A DNA stretch of 16,853 bases. It comes from Kangiellaceae bacterium. Its GTDB lineage: Bacteria > Pseudomonadota > Gammaproteobacteria > Enterobacterales > Kangiellaceae. Positions 13,934 through 16,853 of the stretch are shown one piece after another; within the stretch, counting starts at the first letter, position 1; each line of letters starts with the position of its first letter. A program made the position numbers and the translations under genes. A model generated the notes under the pieces. It had not been told where the DNA came from. It searched no databases and worked only from the letters and a program-made list of their open reading frames with translations. The stretch lies in contig JAUUYO010000037.1 of the NCBI GenBank assembly GCA_030590405.1, positions 1 through 16,853 on the forward strand, given 5' to 3'.

Positions 13934-14749
13934 ATGAAAGTAACTTTAACGATTAACCATAAAGACTACTCCGCCGATCTCAGTCAGGGGCAAAGCATCG
14001 CCATCACGTTACTGCCAAACGGCAAGCAACCGAATCACTTTGGCGCGCCAGAATGCGTGAGTGAAACATTAATCGCTGGCGATTTTATTGGCGACACTAA
14101 TCAAAACGGCAGTTGCAATGTTAATAAGCTTACCATTATTCCGCACTGCAATGGCACCCATACCGAATCCGTTTCACATATCGTCAATCAGCTGGTCCCG
14201 GTTTATCAGGCAATTGAAGATTCGTTTTTTCCGTGCATATTAATCAGTTTACAAGCGCAGTCCGCCTCAGAGACCAAAGAAAGCTATCAACCCTGTTTAG
14301 ATAAAAATAATGAAATAATCACAAAAAAGCAATTGGAGCTAAGTCTAAAAGAATTTTCCGATCACCAATTGCAAGGCTTAGTGATCCGCACTCTACCAAA
14401 CGAAACGGGAAAAAAATCGCGAGTTTATGATGCTGATCACTATCCGCCTTTTTTAACCAATGATGCCATGAACTATCTAACCAGGCGACAAGTAAAGCAC
14501 CTGATGGTTGACTTCCCATCTGTCGATAAAATGTATGATGATGGCCAGTTAACCAACCACCGAATTTTCTGGAATGTCGCGTTTGGGGATAAAAACTTGA
14601 ACCCTCAATCAATAATCAACAAGACCATTACTGAAATGATTTTTGTGAATAATAAAATCGAAGATGGCGACTATTTGTGCAACCTACAAATCCCAGAAAT
14701 TGAAACCGATGCGCTACCCTCAAGACCGGTTTTGTATAAATTAATTTAA
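13934..14749 (+). CDS. Divergent cyclase-family hydrolase, probable kynurenine formamidase
   Basis: A 271-residue protein with the metal-binding signature of the cyclase family (PF04199, which includes the KynB formamidase) in altered form. The family motif is HxGTHxDxPxH; here it reads HCNGTHTESVSH (His71, His76, Glu78, His82), with one extra residue before GTH, Glu for Asp and Val for Pro. Later candidates for the catalytic pair are His209 (TNHRIFWN) and Glu234 (TITEM). Lying between ACMSD and kynureninase, it most plausibly hydrolyses N-formylkynurenine to kynurenine and formate, a step no other gene here supplies. It is somewhat longer than KynB (about 210 residues), with an inserted polar region at about 110-145. 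Function is inferred from motif and context. Confidence 0.72.
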   Translation: MKVTLTINHKDYSADLSQGQSIAITLLPNGKQPNHFGAPECVSETLIAGDFIGDTNQNGSCNVNKLTIIPHCNGTHTESVSHIVNQLVPVYQAIEDSFFPCILISLQAQSASETKESYQPCLDKNNEIITKKQLELSLKEFSDHQLQGLVIRTLPNETGKKSRVYDADHYPPFLTNDAMNYLTRRQVKHLMVDFPSVDKMYDDGQLTNHRIFWNVAFGDKNLNPQSIINKTITEMIFVNNKIEDGDYLCNLQIPEIETDALPSRPVLYKLI

Positions 14750-14761
14750 AATGAGATAACA

Positions 14762-16057
14762 ATGAATTACCAAAACACTTTAGAATTTGCACAAAAAATG
14801 GACCTACAAGATCCAATTGCTGCAATCAGAAACGAATTTACTATCCCTAAAATGGCCGATGGTACACAGGAAATATACTTGTGCGGCAACTCGCTGGGCT
14901 TACAACCAAAACTTGCCGCAGAATATGTTCGCCGAGAACTCGAGCAGTGGGCACAGCTCGGAGTTAAAGGGCATTTTAGTGGCGACTTCCCCTGGATGCC
15001 TTACCATGAGTTTTTAGCCGAAGGGTTTGCCGATATCGTCGGAGCTAAAACCGATGAAGTGGTTTCAATGAATACATTGACTGCTAATCTTCACTTTATG
15101 ATGGTGAGTTTTTATCGCCCCACTCAAACTCGTCACAAAATACTTATTGAAGAACACGCCTTCCCATCGGATCATTATGCAGTCGAATCGCAAGTAAAGT
15201 TTCACGGGTTTGATCCAGATGAATCCATGTTGTTGATTAAACCGAGAGAGGGTGAAGAAATCATCAGAAATGAAGATATTTTAGAATTGATAGAAAAAGA
15301 AGGTGATTCAATCGCCTTGGTAATGTTACCGGGCGTTCAGTACTACACTGGCCAGGTTTTTGATATGCAAAGTATCACTCGGTTAGCTCATGAAAAAGGT
15401 TGTAATGTAGGATTTGATTTAGCGCATGCGGCCGGTAATATTCCGATGCAACTACACGACTGGAATGTCGATTTTGCTTGCTGGTGTACTTACAAATATC
15501 TTAACTCAGGCCCCGGTTCTGTCGCGGGCTGTTTTGTCCATCAAAATCATCATCATGATGAAAATCTACCAAGATTTGCAGGCTGGTGGGGACACGATAA
15601 AATGTCCCGCTTTAAAATGGAAAATAAATTTAAACCAATGAAATCTGCCGAAGCCTGGCAATTGTCTAATCCGCCAGTATTATCTTTGGCGGCTATTCGA
15701 GGCTCTTTGGATACGATTAAAAAGGCTGGAGGGATCAAATCACTTCGAGAGAAGGCTTTAAAACTCTCTGGTTATATGCGCTTTTTACTCGAAACCGAAT
15801 TAGCCGATGATATCGATATTCTAACGCCTTCAGACGCGACCTCTTCCGGTAGCCAACTTTCATTAGCACTTAAACTTAGACCGGGTGACTCTGCCGAGCG
15901 AGGCAAGCAAATTTTTGACGCCATCGAAGAAAAAGGCGTCACTGGCGATTGGCGTTATCCTAACGTGATAAGAGTTGCTCCAGTGCCACAATACAATTCC
16001 TTTGAAGATGTTTATCAATTTGTGCAAATATTATCCGCCGCTGTAAAAAATAATTAG
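14762..16057 (+). CDS. kynU: Kynureninase
   Basis: A 431-residue PLP enzyme that cleaves 3-hydroxykynurenine (or kynurenine) to 3-hydroxyanthranilate (or anthranilate) and alanine. The PLP lysine is Lys245 in CTYKYLNSGPGS, and the cofactor-binding Asp219 lies in GFDLAHAAGN. The N-terminal YLCGNSLGLQPK and the ARG/GWWGH-type segment (FAGWWGHDKMSRFKME) are kynureninase hallmarks. Length is normal. The gene starts 12 bases after the cyclase stop with a GAG ribosome site. Paired with the monooxygenase that follows, its likely physiological substrate is 3-hydroxykynurenine. Confidence 0.97.
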   Translation: MNYQNTLEFAQKMDLQDPIAAIRNEFTIPKMADGTQEIYLCGNSLGLQPKLAAEYVRRELEQWAQLGVKGHFSGDFPWMPYHEFLAEGFADIVGAKTDEVVSMNTLTANLHFMMVSFYRPTQTRHKILIEEHAFPSDHYAVESQVKFHGFDPDESMLLIKPREGEEIIRNEDILELIEKEGDSIALVMLPGVQYYTGQVFDMQSITRLAHEKGCNVGFDLAHAAGNIPMQLHDWNVDFACWCTYKYLNSGPGSVAGCFVHQNHHHDENLPRFAGWWGHDKMSRFKMENKFKPMKSAEAWQLSNPPVLSLAAIRGSLDTIKKAGGIKSLREKALKLSGYMRFLLETELADDIDILTPSDATSSGSQLSLALKLRPGDSAERGKQIFDAIEEKGVTGDWRYPNVIRVAPVPQYNSFEDVYQFVQILSAAVKNN

Positions 16058-16065
16058 AGATGACT

Positions 16066-16853
16066 ATGAATACTAAAAACCAGCAAACAATTACCTTGAT
16101 CGGTGCAGGCCTGGTGGGTTCGTTACTCGCGGTACTACTCGCCAAACGGGGCTTTAAAGTCGAAATATATGAAAGACGACCGGATATGCGAAAACAAGAC
16201 ATCAGCGCCGGACGTTCGATCAATCTGGCATTAGCCAATCGTGGAATATACCCGTTAGAGAAAGCCGGTCTGATGGACAAAGTAACGCCGATCCTGACCA
16301 CCATGAAAGGTCGCATGGTGCATGACTTAAATGGCAATGAAAATTTTCAAAGCTACGGACAAAAACCTGAAGAAGTGATCTATTCGGTTTCTCGCGGAGA
16401 CTTAAATAAAATTTGTATGGACGCCGCGGAAGCGACCGGTCTGGTCAAGATTTACTTTGAACAAAAATGTGAATCGGTTAATTTTGAAAATAATCGCCTT
16501 CAACTTAAAAGCCAACGGACAGGTGAAGTGACCGAGAAAAACTTTGACAGAGTCATTGGTACCGATGGCAGCGCGTCAGCGGTTCGTGAAGCCATCCATA
16601 AAATCGAATCCAGGCAATTGGATATTTTACAATTGGGTCACAGTTACAAAGAATTACGTATTCCCCCTGGAAATAATGGTGAATTTCAGATCGACGCAAA
16701 CTCCTTACATATCTGGCCGAGAGGCGGACATATGTTAATTGCACTGCCCAATGAAGATGGTTCTTTTACAGTGACCTTATTTATGCCCAATGAAGGCGAG
16801 ATCAGTTTTGATAAAATCGACTCTAGCAATAAAGTTAAACATTTCTTTGAAAC
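16066..16853 (+). CDS. kmo: Kynurenine 3-monooxygenase (5' part, cut by window edge)
   Basis: The first 262 or so residues of an FAD-dependent aromatic hydroxylase that converts kynurenine to 3-hydroxykynurenine with NADPH and O2. The FAD dinucleotide-binding motif is at the N-terminus (LIGAGLVGSLLAVLLAKRGF, then EIYERRPDMR). KMO-type segments follow (SAGRSINLALANRG and YSVSRGDLNK), and the second FAD motif reads RVIGTDGSASAVR. The frame is open to the last base, so the C-terminal third, including the membrane-associating end, lies outside. ATG 16066 was preferred to ATG 16060 because AGAG sits 6 bases upstream. Either start leaves only a few bases after the kynU stop. Confidence 0.95.
   Translation, partial: MNTKNQQTITLIGAGLVGSLLAVLLAKRGFKVEIYERRPDMRKQDISAGRSINLALANRGIYPLEKAGLMDKVTPILTTMKGRMVHDLNGNENFQSYGQKPEEVIYSVSRGDLNKICMDAAEATGLVKIYFEQKCESVNFENNRLQLKSQRTGEVTEKNFDRVIGTDGSASAVREAIHKIESRQLDILQLGHSYKELRIPPGNNGEFQIDANSLHIWPRGGHMLIALPNEDGSFTVTLFMPNEGEISFDKIDSSNKVKHFFE

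Overview
The window looks like chromosome from a marine-type gammaproteobacterium. The clues are an AT-leaning base composition, an ECF sigma/anti-sigma pair, a bacterial 3-hydroxyanthranilate (kynurenine) degradation operon, a large secreted S8 protease and a RES-Xre toxin-antitoxin pair. A Kangiellaceae-like host is only a guess from gene content. There are no rRNA or tRNA genes, no CRISPR array and no recognisable transposase.

Layout. Positions 95-1396 (minus) encode an exported di-haem cytochrome c peroxidase/MauG-type protein. Upstream of it lies a 550-bp gap with a consensus -10 box and three stacked inverted repeats. Positions 1962-2600 (plus) encode a membrane-anchored SPOR-domain protein, and 2722-3579 (plus) an exported type-3 solute-binding-domain protein. 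These face a 1122-residue secreted subtilisin-like protease (3851-7219, minus), which has its own rho-independent terminator at 3778-3810. A 700-bp gap leads to a RES-Xre module (7919-9042, plus) with a clear extended -10 promoter embedded in operator-like symmetry. Facing it is a histidine/tyrosine-rich exported protein (9058-9633, minus). A 10-bp perfect inverted repeat spans the stop codons of both of these genes.

Positions 11340 down to 9942 (minus) hold a tightly packed operon: ECF sigma factor, two-span anti-sigma-like membrane protein and YbjQ-family protein, joined by two 4-bp ATGA overlaps. A possible small fourth frame with an in-frame TGA follows at 9905-9729.

Positions 11832 to the right edge (plus) hold the metabolic core: a RidA-type deaminase, 3-hydroxyanthranilate 3,4-dioxygenase, aminocarboxymuconate-semialdehyde decarboxylase (ACMSD), a divergent cyclase/kynurenine-formamidase-like protein, kynureninase and kynurenine 3-monooxygenase (cut by the window edge). 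Together these could take N-formylkynurenine through kynurenine, 3-hydroxykynurenine, 3-hydroxyanthranilate, aminocarboxymuconate semialdehyde and aminomuconate semialdehyde, and then deaminate aminomuconate. Tryptophan 2,3-dioxygenase and the aminomuconate-semialdehyde dehydrogenase needed in between are not in the window and may lie beyond the right edge. A 40-bp dyad about 95 bp before the first gene is the best candidate operator.

The items most worth a second look are the divergent cyclase inside the kynurenine operon, YbjQ coupled to a sigma/anti-sigma pair, the small interrupted reading frame after YbjQ, and the stacked dyads before the peroxidase gene.
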